Assembly (NCBI GenBank): GCA_020718525.1
Contig: DYRX01000020.1
Location: 1-27,191, forward strand
DNA length: 27,191 nt
Source: Victivallis vadensis
Lineage (GTDB): Bacteria > Verrucomicrobiota > Lentisphaeria > Victivallales > GWF2-50-93
Reading direction: 5' to 3'
Shown: positions 8,040 to 15,909 of the stretch, in pieces
Numbering within the stretch: the first letter of the stretch is position 1
Layout of the letters: each line of letters opens with the position of its first letter
Notes under the pieces: model-generated
Database searches by the model: none
Told to the model about the DNA's origin: nothing
Seen by the model: only the letters and a program-made list of their open reading frames with translations
Translations under genes and position numbers: made by a program

Positions 8040-8270
8040 GAAGTATGCCACTTTTGCCGAAAGTGGCACGAGGCTCTTTCGGCGAAAGAGCCATACTTCA
8101 TTCTGCAAGATGACTTACCCACCTGCTTAACGGTCAGCAAATTTTCCTCAATACCGATTCCGATAGCGATGCCGAACCCGATTTTGCGCCGACTTTCCAA
8201 TTTAATATCCTTGATTTTCATCGTCTACCAGTTTATCTTCGAGTATCATTAAAATCAAAATTCCTACCAG
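8040..8270. repeat. Structured palindromic repeat element, copy 1
   Basis: The left part folds as an outer stem with two inner hairpins. GAAGTAT (8040-8046) pairs with ATACTTC (8093-8099). Inside, GCCACTTT (8047-8054) pairs with AAAGTGGC (8060-8067), and GGCTCTTTC (8072-8080) with GAAAGAGCC (8084-8092). After a variable middle that contains degenerate CCGAT hexamers (about 8154-8183) comes a 47-nt tail (8224-8270) that is about 77 percent identical to 12015-12061. The tail is bounded by GATTTT/AAAATC inverted ends (8213-8218 and 8251-8256). The same layout recurs at 11866-12061. No coding sequence is credible here; the gap between the flanking genes is otherwise empty. Confidence 0.7.
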
Positions 8271-8280
8271 TTATTGTCTC

Positions 8281-8316
8281 ATAAGAAAAAAGAAAAGCAT
8301 AAACAGGCACTGTGTC
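8281..8316 (+). other. In-frame signal-peptide N-region lying upstream of the first usable start codon
   Basis: The frame of the propeller gene is open from 8215, but it has no ATG, GTG or TTG before TTG 8317. Codons 8281-8316 (ATA AGA AAA AAG AAA AGC...) would encode IRKKKSINRHCV, exactly the positively charged N-region that the signal peptide needs. An ATA stands where the ATG is expected. This may be a lost start codon, a rare AUA start or a sequencing error. Confidence 0.5.
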
Positions 8317-11300
8317 TTGTTTTTGTTGTTTGTAAGCTCTGCAGTCTGCGCTTCAGCGACGAACTTCGGCTGGCAGAGTCTCGGAGTGACGAACGGAAGC
8401 AACGGAACCGTCTATGCTTCGCTCTGGTCTCAAGGAACCCTTTACATCGGAGGGTCTTTCTCGTCAGTCGGAAACGTCCTTGCCAGCCGCATCGCCAAAT
8501 GGGATGGAGACCGATGGACTCCGCTCGGCTCCGGGTTGAAATACAGTGTCAAGGCACTTGCATGCGACGACCTTGGGAATCTCTATGCGGGCGGCGATGT
8601 ATCCGTTCCCGCAGGGACAAGCACTAAATCCGTTGCCAGATGGGATGGAAAAAACTGGAATCCTCTCGGAAGCGGGATGGATAATGAGGTTTTGACGCTC
8701 GCATGCGACGATGCTGGAAATCTGTATGCCGGAGGTTCTTTCAGAGACGCAGGTGGCGTTTCGGCGCAAAAAATCGCAAAATGGGATGGAACGAGCTGGA
8801 GCGCACTTGGGACTGGAATGAACGGCAATGTGAATTCAATTGTTCTTGACTCATCAGGTAACCTTTACGCAGGGGGCAGTTTCACGACCGCCGGAGGAAT
8901 CACCGTGAATAATATTGCCAGGTGGTACGGTTCAACTTGGAACGCCCTCGGAACAGGAATGAATTCCAGCGTATTCGCTTTGGGATTTGATGCAGAGGGA
9001 AATCTTTGCGCCGGGGGCGCATTTACTCGGGCATCCGGTGTCAATGCGAACTATCTTGCACGGTGGGATGGCGCAAACTGGAACTCTCTGAGCGGGGGAA
9101 CGGACAATTTTGTCAGGTGTTTCGCTTTTGACGGATCAGGCAAAATTTATGCCGGAGGTGATTTCTCGAACGCCGGAGGCGTTGCAGCCAATCATGTGGC
9201 CGTATGGAACGGAACAAACTGGAACCCACTCGGAAACGGCCTGGGTGCAATTGTATATTCTCTGTCCCCAGATCCTTCCGGCAATATTTTTGCGACGGGC
9301 AGTTTCGCTTCTTCCGGAGAAATAGCGATGAAAGGCATAGCTCGCTGGGATGGCTCCGAGTGGAATGATATGACGCGCAACGACTTGCAAATTGGCTTGA
9401 GCGGTACAGCCATGAAATTGGCCTTCGACGCTTCCGGCAATCTTTACGCGGGCGGTAGTTTCACCATGGCAGGCGGAAAACCGGCAAACAATATTGCAAA
9501 ATGGGACGGCTCGAAATGGAACCCGCTCGGCAGCGGCACAAGCAGTTCTGTCTGGGCGATCGCCTTTGACAATTCAGGGAATCTCTATGCGGGAGGAACT
9601 TTTTTTTTCGCCGGTGGAATTCAAGTCAACAATATAGCCAGATGGGATGGAACAAACTGGAGCAGTCTTGGAACTGTTCCAACTCCTTATTTTTACCTCA
9701 TATATGACATTGCGTTTGATTCGTCTGGTTGTCTTTATGCCGGAATAGCGAATTCTAGTGCTCTCGCCAAATGGGACGGCTCGACCTGGACTTATATTGA
9801 AATTGGCGACCTGGGCGCCGTGACTGCGCTCGTGTCCGACGATCACGGCAATCTTTACGCGGGTGGCGCGTTCGAGGCAATCGGAGGTGTTCCAGCAAAC
9901 AATATCGCCAAGTGGGACGGTTCGAACTGGTCACCGCTCGGAACAGGAATGGACAGGGATGTCAACGATTTGGCGGTGGATGCCGCCGGCAATCTCTACG
10001 CGTGCGGGTCTTTTTTTAAAGCCGGCGGACTTACCGTGAACGGCTTCGCAAAATGGGACGGCACAAGCTGGAGCGCGCTCGGAAACGGGCTCGGCGGCGG
10101 AAGTCCCCAAACTGTCGCGTGCGATGGAAAAGGCAATGTCTATGTGGGCGGATGGTTGGAAAACGCAAACAACTTAAATTACATCACCAAATGGAACGGC
10201 ACAAATTGGAGCATCCCAGGTGCTGGAACAGACGGTCCTGTTTATTCCATTGCATTTGATCGCGCTGGAAATCTCTACGCAGGTGGAGGTTTCGGCACGG
10301 CAGGCGGAAAAATTTCGCCGTTCCTCGCCAAATACGGTCCAATCCCTGAAATTGATTTCAACGGGGACGGGAAGGAGGACATTCTGGCGGAAAGCTCTTC
10401 AAGCGGCTGGGGATTTCTCATGGACGGTATGAATATTGAGTCTTCAGATGTCGTTTACACCATAAGCAATCACGACTGGAAGATGAGGGCGTTTGCCGAC
10501 TTCAACGGAGATGGTAAAAGCGACCTCCTCTGGATCAACAGTTCTACAAACGCAATCATCATCTACATTCTCGACGGGATTTCCGTTACGAATGCCGCAA
10601 CTATCTATGAGGGAGGAACTTGGAGCATCAAGGAGGCCTCAGACTTCAACGGCGACGGCAAAGACGACCTGCTCGTCGAAAGCAAAGATCAAAGCAACGG
10701 CTACATCTGGTTCATGGACGGAACAGCGATCAAATCCGGCGGATGGGCATATACAAACAAAGCACCTTCAACGTCCTTGAAAAAAGTCGCCGACTTCAAT
10801 GGGGACGGCATGGCAGACCTCCTTCTCGAAAATTCCTCAGGCCTCGGTGAAATCAGGCTCATGGACGGAGCCAGCATACTCCAGGCTGGCCCCATATACA
10901 GTTCCAGCGGCGCCTGGAACATCGTAGGTTATGGAGATTTCAACGGTGACGAAAAAACCGACATCCTATGGCATTCGACTTCCGGCTACGGATACATTTA
11001 TCTTATGGACGGAATTAATATTGCCTCCCATGGCTACACATACAGAATAACAAATCCGGCTTGGCGCATTGACAAAATAGGCGATCTCGACGGCAACGGC
11101 AAAAGCGACCTGCTTTGGACCGACGATGCAGGTTCCGGAATCGGCTATCTAATGGACGGGATTTCGCCGGTTTCCGTCAAAAAAATCTATTCGTCCAGCA
11201 ATAAAAACTGGAAAGTCAAAGACATCGCCGATTTCGACTCGGACGGCAATGGCGACCTCCTATGGGAACTCTCCACAACTCACCAAACTATGATATATCT

Positions 11301-11589
11301 CATGAACGGCCTTGCTATTTCATCGTATTTATTGCAGTCTTGTGGGGGGCTATATTCACCTCCGCCAGTCGCAGGCTTGAGATATGGAGATGATTCCGTG
11401 ATGCTGTCATGGAAGAGTCCGATTCCTTCGAATGACGAGAAGATCCCGGACGAACTCATGGCTTCATCGTTAAAACATCTCAATCAAAATGAAAAAAGTC
11501 TGGAACTTCTGCTCAAAGCCCCCGAGATTAGATCATGCAGATTCCCAGTTTCTTTCAATTTGGTGGCGGGTGCATTTCCCAAAAGTTGA
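8317..11589 (+). CDS. Large secreted protein of repeated beta-propeller units (14 + 7 blades)
   Basis: 1090 residues from TTG 8317; codons upstream probably belong to the signal peptide (see 8281-8316). After a hydrophobic leader ending SAVCASA, about residues 17-670 hold 14 units of about 45 residues with the pattern 'W..LG.GM...V..LA.D..GNLYAGGSF..AGG....NIAKWDG'. The first unit begins at the outer strand and the last lacks it, as expected if the chain closes two seven-bladed propellers. About residues 680-1010 hold seven FG-GAP/VCBS-type units with Ca-binding DFNGDGK.D loops (the fifth has DFNGDEKTD, the sixth DLDGNGKSD), enough for a third propeller. A fibronectin-III-like start (PPPVAGLRYGDDSVMLSWKSP) follows and then breaks into a tail of no recognisable fold, so the C-terminus may be truncated. 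The role is probably extracellular adhesion or glycan binding; this is inferred from the fold. Confidence 0.88.
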   Translation: MFLLFVSSAVCASATNFGWQSLGVTNGSNGTVYASLWSQGTLYIGGSFSSVGNVLASRIAKWDGDRWTPLGSGLKYSVKALACDDLGNLYAGGDVSVPAGTSTKSVARWDGKNWNPLGSGMDNEVLTLACDDAGNLYAGGSFRDAGGVSAQKIAKWDGTSWSALGTGMNGNVNSIVLDSSGNLYAGGSFTTAGGITVNNIARWYGSTWNALGTGMNSSVFALGFDAEGNLCAGGAFTRASGVNANYLARWDGANWNSLSGGTDNFVRCFAFDGSGKIYAGGDFSNAGGVAANHVAVWNGTNWNPLGNGLGAIVYSLSPDPSGNIFATGSFASSGEIAMKGIARWDGSEWNDMTRNDLQIGLSGTAMKLAFDASGNLYAGGSFTMAGGKPANNIAKWDGSKWNPLGSGTSSSVWAIAFDNSGNLYAGGTFFFAGGIQVNNIARWDGTNWSSLGTVPTPYFYLIYDIAFDSSGCLYAGIANSSALAKWDGSTWTYIEIGDLGAVTALVSDDHGNLYAGGAFEAIGGVPANNIAKWDGSNWSPLGTGMDRDVNDLAVDAAGNLYACGSFFKAGGLTVNGFAKWDGTSWSALGNGLGGGSPQTVACDGKGNVYVGGWLENANNLNYITKWNGTNWSIPGAGTDGPVYSIAFDRAGNLYAGGGFGTAGGKISPFLAKYGPIPEIDFNGDGKEDILAESSSSGWGFLMDGMNIESSDVVYTISNHDWKMRAFADFNGDGKSDLLWINSSTNAIIIYILDGISVTNAATIYEGGTWSIKEASDFNGDGKDDLLVESKDQSNGYIWFMDGTAIKSGGWAYTNKAPSTSLKKVADFNGDGMADLLLENSSGLGEIRLMDGASILQAGPIYSSSGAWNIVGYGDFNGDEKTDILWHSTSGYGYIYLMDGINIASHGYTYRITNPAWRIDKIGDLDGNGKSDLLWTDDAGSGIGYLMDGISPVSVKKIYSSSNKNWKVKDIADFDSDGNGDLLWELSTTHQTMIYLMNGLAISSYLLQSCGGLYSPPPVAGLRYGDDSVMLSWKSPIPSNDEKIPDELMASSLKHLNQNEKSLELLLKAPEIRSCRFPVSFNLVAGAFPKS

Positions 11590-11595
11590 ACATTG

Positions 11596-11804
11596 TCTCA
11601 CACGAAGACACAAAGCACACGAAGTAAAGAAAAATGTTGTCCGCCTTGAAACTTGCCCATTGTTTTTCATAGATAAAAACAATGGAATTGGACACGGACA
11701 GGCGGGCAAATTCGGATTTGTCCGTCTGTCTGATGTCCAATATTTGTCCTTCCAGGACAGGCAAGTTTCATTCTTCCTTTGTGCCTTTGCGCCTTTGTGA
11801 GAGA
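11596..11804 (+). repeat. Structured inverted-repeat element (possible MITE-like unit or structured RNA)
   Basis: Imperfect terminal inverted repeats flank the unit: 11596-11624, made of CACAAAG-like words, against 11773-11804. Inside, TGAAACTTGCC (11647-11657) pairs perfectly with 11760-11770. Within that outer stem are two hairpins. The first is a perfect 10-bp stem (11658-11667 with 11675-11684). The second is a long arm: 11687-11694 with 11734-11741, then 15 bp 11697-11711 with 11716-11730, closed by a TCGG loop. Two pairs in the long arm (11702/11725 and 11706/11721) are G-T, which are stable only in RNA copied from the plus strand. No protein-coding sequence is credible here. It follows the propeller gene by 7 nt. 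Confidence 0.6.
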
Positions 11805-11865
11805 ATATTTCATGTGATTTCCCCTCAACTAATTGGAATTCCGCCCTGAAGAAGGCGTTTCGGAA

Positions 11866-12061
11866 AAGTATGCCGTTCTTTACGAGAACGGATCAAGAAG
11901 AGGCAGTTTCGGAAAAACTGCCATACTTAAGACCAAAAGTGCCACTGAAAAATCACGGAGGTTCGGACATCTGAAATTCCAGCATTTTCCCATTTTATAC
12001 GCTTGATTTTCCTACCTGCCACCTTATCCTCGACCATCATGGAAATCAAAATTTCTATCAG
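11866..12061. repeat. Structured palindromic repeat element, copy 2
   Basis: This has the same layout as 8040-8270. AAGTAT (11866-11871) pairs with ATACTT (11923-11928). Inside, CCGTTCT (11873-11879) pairs with AGAACGG (11885-11891), and GGCAGTTT (11902-11909) with AAACTGCC (11915-11922). The stem sequences differ from copy 1 but remain fully paired. The tail 12015-12061 matches 8224-8270. The middle (11929-12014) is not shared. The rest of the gap up to the methyltransferase gene (12062-12199) shows nothing I recognise beyond a weak TTGAAA at 12119. Confidence 0.68.
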
Positions 12062-12199
12062 CAACTGATAAAAAGATACTCTGAACCGGCATGGAAGATG
12101 ATTTAGAAGTAAATTATTCTTGAAACTGGATGTGGATCATGCTACTTTCAGCCATTCGAAACTATTTAAGCAATTAGTCGCCATCCGAGTTGAAATATC

Positions 12200-13396
12200 A
12201 TGCACAAAAACAAGTTTTATCTTCTCGGGAGAAAATATTCTTCGCGAAAGGACGTTTTTTCCGTCAAAGAGACCAGCATTCGCTACTCCCCGACTGTCTC
12301 AAGGAATGAAAAACCTAAAATGATTTCCTTGTTCAGCGGTGCCATGGGGCTCGATCTTGGCATGGAGGCGGCCGGGTTTTCCTGCGCCGGATGCCTGGAA
12401 TTGGATAAAAGAGCCTGCGAAACCATCAGAAATAACCGTCCGGAAATTCCGTTGATCGAAGGCGATATAAAGGAATGGAATGATGGCGGCAGACTGCTTT
12501 CCACCTTTGGATTGGAACGGGATGATGTCAGCGTCATGGTCGGCGGTCCGCCTTGCCCGTCGTTCAGCACTGCAGGGAAACGGCAGTCCTTCAATGATCC
12601 GCGTGGACAGGTGATGTTCGATTTTCTCAAGTTGGTTGACGAAATCCGTCCGCCATTTTTCGTGATGGAAAATGTCCGTGGAATTCTCTCCGCCGCTCTG
12701 GAGCACATCCCGCTTGTCGAAAGGGGGAAAAGTCTTTGCTATGGAAAAGGAACGGTAATGTCCATGTTGAACGGTCAGTTCGACAAAATGGGCTATACCG
12801 TTACGGCCCAACTCGTCAATGCTGCGAACTACGGAACACCTCAAAAACGCGAGAGGGTCGTTTTTTTAGGAAGCAGGGATGGATACCAGCTCGTGATGCC
12901 CGTTGGCGCGTACGCTCAGGAAGAAACATTGTTTCAACGACGCTGGCGGACACTCGGTGACGCCATAGGCGATTTGCACGAGCAGAAGCCGGAATTCGTG
13001 TCGTTTTCACCATCGCGAGCCAGTTTTCTTTCTCTCCTTAAAGAAGGGCAGAACTGGCGGGATTTGCCATTGGAAATGCAGAAGGAGGCGCTGGGGGGCG
13101 CATACGAATCAAGCGGCGGCCGTGTGGGCTTCTATCGCAGGTTGACTTTTAAGAAGCCGTCTCCAACGGTTCCGACAAGCCCGATCCAGAAAAGCACCTG
13201 CCTGTGCCATCCCACAGAACTGCGCCCGCTTTCGGTAAGGGAATATGCCCGGATACAGCAATTTCCGGACGACTGGATTTTTTCCGGAACCATATCAGAC
13301 AAATATCGGCAGATAGGCAACGCCGTTCCACTGGGGTTGGGATATGTGATTGGGAAAACTGTAATGAACCATCTTGGAAATTTGGAGGAAATATGA
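12200..13396 (+). CDS. DNA (cytosine-5-)-methyltransferase of a type II restriction-modification system
   Basis: 398 residues from ATG 12200. All key m5C-methyltransferase motifs are present: motif I LFSGAMGLDLGMEAAGF (44-60, S-adenosylmethionine binding), motif IV GGPPCPSFS with catalytic Cys119, motif VI FVMENVRG (E157-N158-V159), motif VIII QKRERVVFLG (near 240), a target-recognition region, then motif IX SPTVPTSP and motif X QIGNAVPLGLG. It transfers methyl to C5 of cytosine in a short target site and so protects host DNA from the nuclease encoded immediately downstream. The 40 residues before motif I are unusual but could be native; ATG 12320 (MISLFSG) is the alternative start and neither has a good ribosome binding site. 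The stop overlaps the nuclease start. The DNA target cannot be read from the sequence. Confidence 0.93.
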   Translation: MHKNKFYLLGRKYSSRKDVFSVKETSIRYSPTVSRNEKPKMISLFSGAMGLDLGMEAAGFSCAGCLELDKRACETIRNNRPEIPLIEGDIKEWNDGGRLLSTFGLERDDVSVMVGGPPCPSFSTAGKRQSFNDPRGQVMFDFLKLVDEIRPPFFVMENVRGILSAALEHIPLVERGKSLCYGKGTVMSMLNGQFDKMGYTVTAQLVNAANYGTPQKRERVVFLGSRDGYQLVMPVGAYAQEETLFQRRWRTLGDAIGDLHEQKPEFVSFSPSRASFLSLLKEGQNWRDLPLEMQKEALGGAYESSGGRVGFYRRLTFKKPSPTVPTSPIQKSTCLCHPTELRPLSVREYARIQQFPDDWIFSGTISDKYRQIGNAVPLGLGYVIGKTVMNHLGNLEEI

Positions 13397-14127
13397 TGAA
13401 AAAACCAGAGACCGAGGTCATTGTTGCCAAATTGCTCAACGATTTTTATGTTCGTCGAATTGCGAAGCTTAGCGGTCTCAAGCTGAGAGACGCACTGAAA
13501 CGCAAGAACCCATATCTTTTCCGAGCCATAGGCATGCACTCGGCGGCGGAAATAGTCGAGGGTCTCCTGAAGGCGTATATGTCATCATCCGACGAGGGGA
13601 TTTTTGGGGATGCATTCTTTGAACCGCTCGCCAAAGCTGTTTCAAATGGTACGGCTTCCCCTTCCGAAGGTGCTGATGTTGTAATCGAAACGGGAAACAC
13701 CTACAAAGCCATAGCGGTAAAATCTGGTCCATCTGTCTTCAATGCCCAAAGCCGACGGAGGCAAAACCAGGATTTTCTGGCTTTGAAAAGCCGAATGATA
13801 AAGTTGCAGAAACAGTTCGATCCCATTGTTGGCTATTGCTACGGCAACAAAAAAACCAAGCCTTCCGAATCTGTCTCTTTCCGTGAGCTGGCAGGTCAGT
13901 CTTTCTGGGAGGAGCTTACCGGGGATTCCGGATTCTACCTGCAAATAATTGATGCAATGCGTGAACTGCCAGCCAGGCACAGACAGGAATTCATTGTCGA
14001 ATGGAATAAAGCCGTCAATCGCTTCACCCGTGATTTTATCGCTGAATATTGCCTGACTGACGGCACAATAGACTGGCATAAACTTACGGAAATGAACTGC
14101 GGCAGACCAGAGGGTGTGGGAAAGTAA
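13396..14127 (+). CDS. Type II restriction endonuclease, PmeII-like family
   Basis: 243 residues. The ribosome binding site GGAGG (13384-13388) gives 7-nt spacing to ATG 13396, which shares one base with the methyltransferase stop codon; ATG 13393 is also possible. The pattern 'KRKNPYLFRAIGMHSAAEIV...YMSSSDEGIFGD' (residues 36-72) and 'EGADVVIETGNTYKAIAVKSGPS' (91-113) follow the PmeII-type layout as I remember it. A PD-(D/E)XK-like core would use Glu91/Asp94 and Lys109 of AVKSG, while the position two before the lysine is Ala and not an acid. It would cut DNA at the unmethylated site that the upstream enzyme protects. The overlap makes one R-M operon with the methyltransferase first. The length is slightly below the typical 250-270 residues, so the gene may be intact. 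Confidence 0.8.
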   Translation: MKKPETEVIVAKLLNDFYVRRIAKLSGLKLRDALKRKNPYLFRAIGMHSAAEIVEGLLKAYMSSSDEGIFGDAFFEPLAKAVSNGTASPSEGADVVIETGNTYKAIAVKSGPSVFNAQSRRRQNQDFLALKSRMIKLQKQFDPIVGYCYGNKKTKPSESVSFRELAGQSFWEELTGDSGFYLQIIDAMRELPARHRQEFIVEWNKAVNRFTRDFIAEYCLTDGTIDWHKLTEMNCGRPEGVGK

Positions 14128-14340
14128 TTTTCACCAGTCCACACGGGGGCTCACGGGGTCAGACCTATAGCTATAATTATGCTGATAAAAGAGCTGACTG
14201 AGAAAAATGGGACAACACACGAAAAGGACTTCGAAAGTTGGAAATACATTGCCGGAAATTGCAAAGAGCAAAATGCTAAGTGCAAAATTAAAAATAATAA
14301 TGAAGAGACAGGCAGAAGGCTGGACAGTAACTCCGCTCTT
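14128..14340. repeat. Intergenic repeat-like DNA downstream of the R-M genes
   Basis: No credible gene is present. GGGGTCAGACC (14155-14165) runs into a perfect palindrome TATAGCTATA (14166-14175). A low-complexity run follows (14261-14300) with the words GCAAAGAGCAAAATGC and GCAAAATTAAAAATAAT. These words look like dispersed intergenic repeats of this type of genome. The GGGGTCAGACC word resembles ends of REP/RAYT-type elements, but no tyrosine transposase is nearby. Confidence 0.35.
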
Positions 14341-14386
14341 GACGGCAAAGCCGTCTTTCGGAGTGCTCTGTGTAAGCAGAGCTTTT
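14341..14386 (+). terminator. Two tandem hairpins, candidate terminator of the R-M operon
   Basis: GACGGC (14341-14346) pairs with GCCGTC (14350-14355) and is followed by TTT. GCTCTG (14365-14370) pairs with CAGAGC (14377-14382) and is followed by TTTT. Both are in plus-strand orientation about 215-260 nt after the nuclease stop codon. The distance and short T-runs keep confidence moderate. Confidence 0.4.
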
Positions 14387-14440
14387 CAATCCGGAATCTT
14401 AAAGCGCTAAAAGCACATGAATCTATAGGAAAGACACTTT

Positions 14441-14470
14441 AAAAAACCCGTTTTCCGATGGGAAAACGGG
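14441..14470 (-). terminator. Rho-independent terminator of the GH4 gene
   Basis: On the minus strand a perfect 10-bp stem (14461-14470 with 14447-14456, CCCGTTTTCC/GGAAAACGGG) with a 4-nt loop is followed at once by TTTTTT (14446-14441). It lies 52 nt after the stop codon of the minus-strand gene. Confidence 0.88.
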
Positions 14471-14522
14471 CTGAAGCTCGGGCGGTTTCTGTCGTTAATC
14501 AAGTGCAGGACAGGAAAGATGA

Positions 14523-15863
14523 TCAGGAAATCTTCACGCTCTTGAACTGTGGCAGATAGGCCTTGTTCTTGTTGAGCATCTCCTGAACTAGCTTTCTAAT
14601 TTCCGCCATAGACAATACAGATGCGCACATCGGATCGTAGGCGCATGCATGGAATACCATCTCCGGATTTTTCTCGATGTAGGAATTTACGGTCATAATT
14701 TCGGTGGCGGCGCTTACATTGTTCAAGGTCGCCAATTGGATGGGAAGCTCGCCCACATATGACACGCTGACGCGGTTTTTGGATGCGAAGACAGGCACTT
14801 CGACGCAGGCTTCCTTGGGAAGATTTGTGATTACGCCGTTGTTCATGACGTTTCCATTGAAGCCGAAGATTTCGCCTCCGACCCAGGCATTTATTATCGA
14901 GGCGGCGTATTCATGCCCGCGAGCGAGATCTATATCTTTTTGGGCGAGCCATTCCTGAATGTCTTTTCTCCACTTGCCGTTCCTGTCCCGATCAGCATAG
15001 CATTTCAAGATGAATGCATACTCGCCGGGATTCCAGGCGCATCCCTTGGTGGGGGAGCAGTATTTCTTTATGAGATCGGGGCGTTTTCTGAACCACCAAC
15101 TGTATTCGGAGCTGTGTCCGCTTGATTCTGTAACGTAATAACCGAGCTGTAGGAACATCTCGTTTCTGACATGCTCTTCGTTGTAGATCTTGCTGTCTTC
15201 AGAAACAAGTTTTCTCAGTGCCGGATAAAGATCCTTGCCCTTGTGCTTCAGTTCTAGATACCACGCCTGGTGATTGATGCCCGCACAATGGTATTCGATT
15301 TCGCCGGTAGGAATCCCAAGCCATCTTTCAAAATCTCTCGGCATTCCTTGTACGCTGTGGCAGAGACCGGTAACATTGGCAGAACTGCATCTCTGCATCG
15401 CATTGCAAAGCATTGGCATCGGATTGGTGTAGTTGAGCATGATCGCATTCGGACATAATCTTTCGATGTCCTTGCATATGTCGAGCATTACGGGCATAGT
15501 CCTGAGCGCCCTGAAAATGCCTGCAATCCCTCTGGTGTCTCCCACATTGAAGTCAACTTTATACTTTTTAGGAATTTCGATGTCGTGCCGCCAGACATCT
15601 AGTCCGCCGGCAAGAATTGTGCACATGACGGCGTCAGCACCCTTGAGGGCTTCCTTGCGGTCCATCGTGGACACGATCTTCGCGGGATAATTGCCTGCCT
15701 TGACAATTTTCTCGACAGCCTTGGTGATCCAGCTCAGGCGCTCCTTGTCAACGTCCATCAGAACAATTGTAGAGTCCTTCAGAAGCGGAAATGTGAGGAT
15801 GTCCCTCACAAGCGTTCTTGTGAATCCGAAACTGCCCGCGCCGATAAATGCGATCTTCGTCAT
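14523..15863 (-). CDS. melA: Glycoside hydrolase family 4, alpha-galactosidase (MelA)-like
   Basis: 446 residues, the usual GH4 length. GH4 enzymes cleave glycosides by an NAD- and divalent-metal-dependent redox/elimination route in the cytoplasm. Visible signs are the NAD-binding IAFIGAGSFGFTR (4-16), the acidic end of the second strand VLMDVD (34-39), NVGDTRGIAGIFRALRT (106-122), NYTNPM (144-149), the metal ligand Cys168 in GLCHSVQG, and CAGINH (193-198) with His198. The GLCHSVQG and 'NVGDTRGIAGIFRALRT' forms match MelA-type alpha-galactosidases better than the LicH or AglA subgroups. There is no signal peptide, so the substrate must be imported. The ribosome binding site AGAAAGG lies inside a duplicated 12-mer (15867-15890). 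The gene stands alone between its own promoter and a strong terminator. An alpha-glucosidase or alpha-glucuronidase cannot be fully excluded. Confidence 0.9.
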   Translation of the reverse strand: MTKIAFIGAGSFGFTRTLVRDILTFPLLKDSTIVLMDVDKERLSWITKAVEKIVKAGNYPAKIVSTMDRKEALKGADAVMCTILAGGLDVWRHDIEIPKKYKVDFNVGDTRGIAGIFRALRTMPVMLDICKDIERLCPNAIMLNYTNPMPMLCNAMQRCSSANVTGLCHSVQGMPRDFERWLGIPTGEIEYHCAGINHQAWYLELKHKGKDLYPALRKLVSEDSKIYNEEHVRNEMFLQLGYYVTESSGHSSEYSWWFRKRPDLIKKYCSPTKGCAWNPGEYAFILKCYADRDRNGKWRKDIQEWLAQKDIDLARGHEYAASIINAWVGGEIFGFNGNVMNNGVITNLPKEACVEVPVFASKNRVSVSYVGELPIQLATLNNVSAATEIMTVNSYIEKNPEMVFHACAYDPMCASVLSMAEIRKLVQEMLNKNKAYLPQFKSVKIS

Positions 15864-15866
15864 TTC

Positions 15867-15890
15867 AGAAGCCTTTCTAGAAGCCTTTCT
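15867..15890 (-). repeat. Tandem 12-mer duplication over the ribosome binding site of the GH4 gene
   Basis: AGAAGCCTTTCT (plus strand) occurs twice in direct succession at 15867-15878 and 15879-15890. On the minus strand each copy gives an AGAAAGG Shine-Dalgarno-like word. Only the proximal copy is well spaced from the ATG at 15863. Change in copy number by slippage would alter the leader. Confidence 0.75.
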
Positions 15891-15909
15891 AGGTTTGTTG
15901 GAGGATCAG

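Noticed and set aside
8040..8099. CRISPR array or tRNA-like cloverleaf
   Set aside because: There are no regularly spaced direct repeats. The fold has two arms without conserved tRNA bases, so it is described as a palindromic element.
7979..8221. 80-residue minus-strand frame beginning MKIKDIKLESRRKIGFG
   Set aside because: It lies wholly within the structured repeat and its variable middle. The GIAIGIGIE run comes from degenerate CCGAT hexamers. No ribosome binding site or domain.
9601..9660. Frameshift in the propeller gene at a run of T
   Set aside because: The repeat pattern continues in phase on both sides, so the run is tolerated coding sequence.
12299..12844. Long minus-strand frame opposite the methyltransferase gene
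   Set aside because: A shadow of the strongly supported plus-strand gene; no domain is visible in its translation.
14179..14442. 87-residue plus-strand frame after the R-M genes
   Set aside because: It crosses low-complexity A-rich repeats and two hairpins, has no ribosome binding site and no family resemblance.
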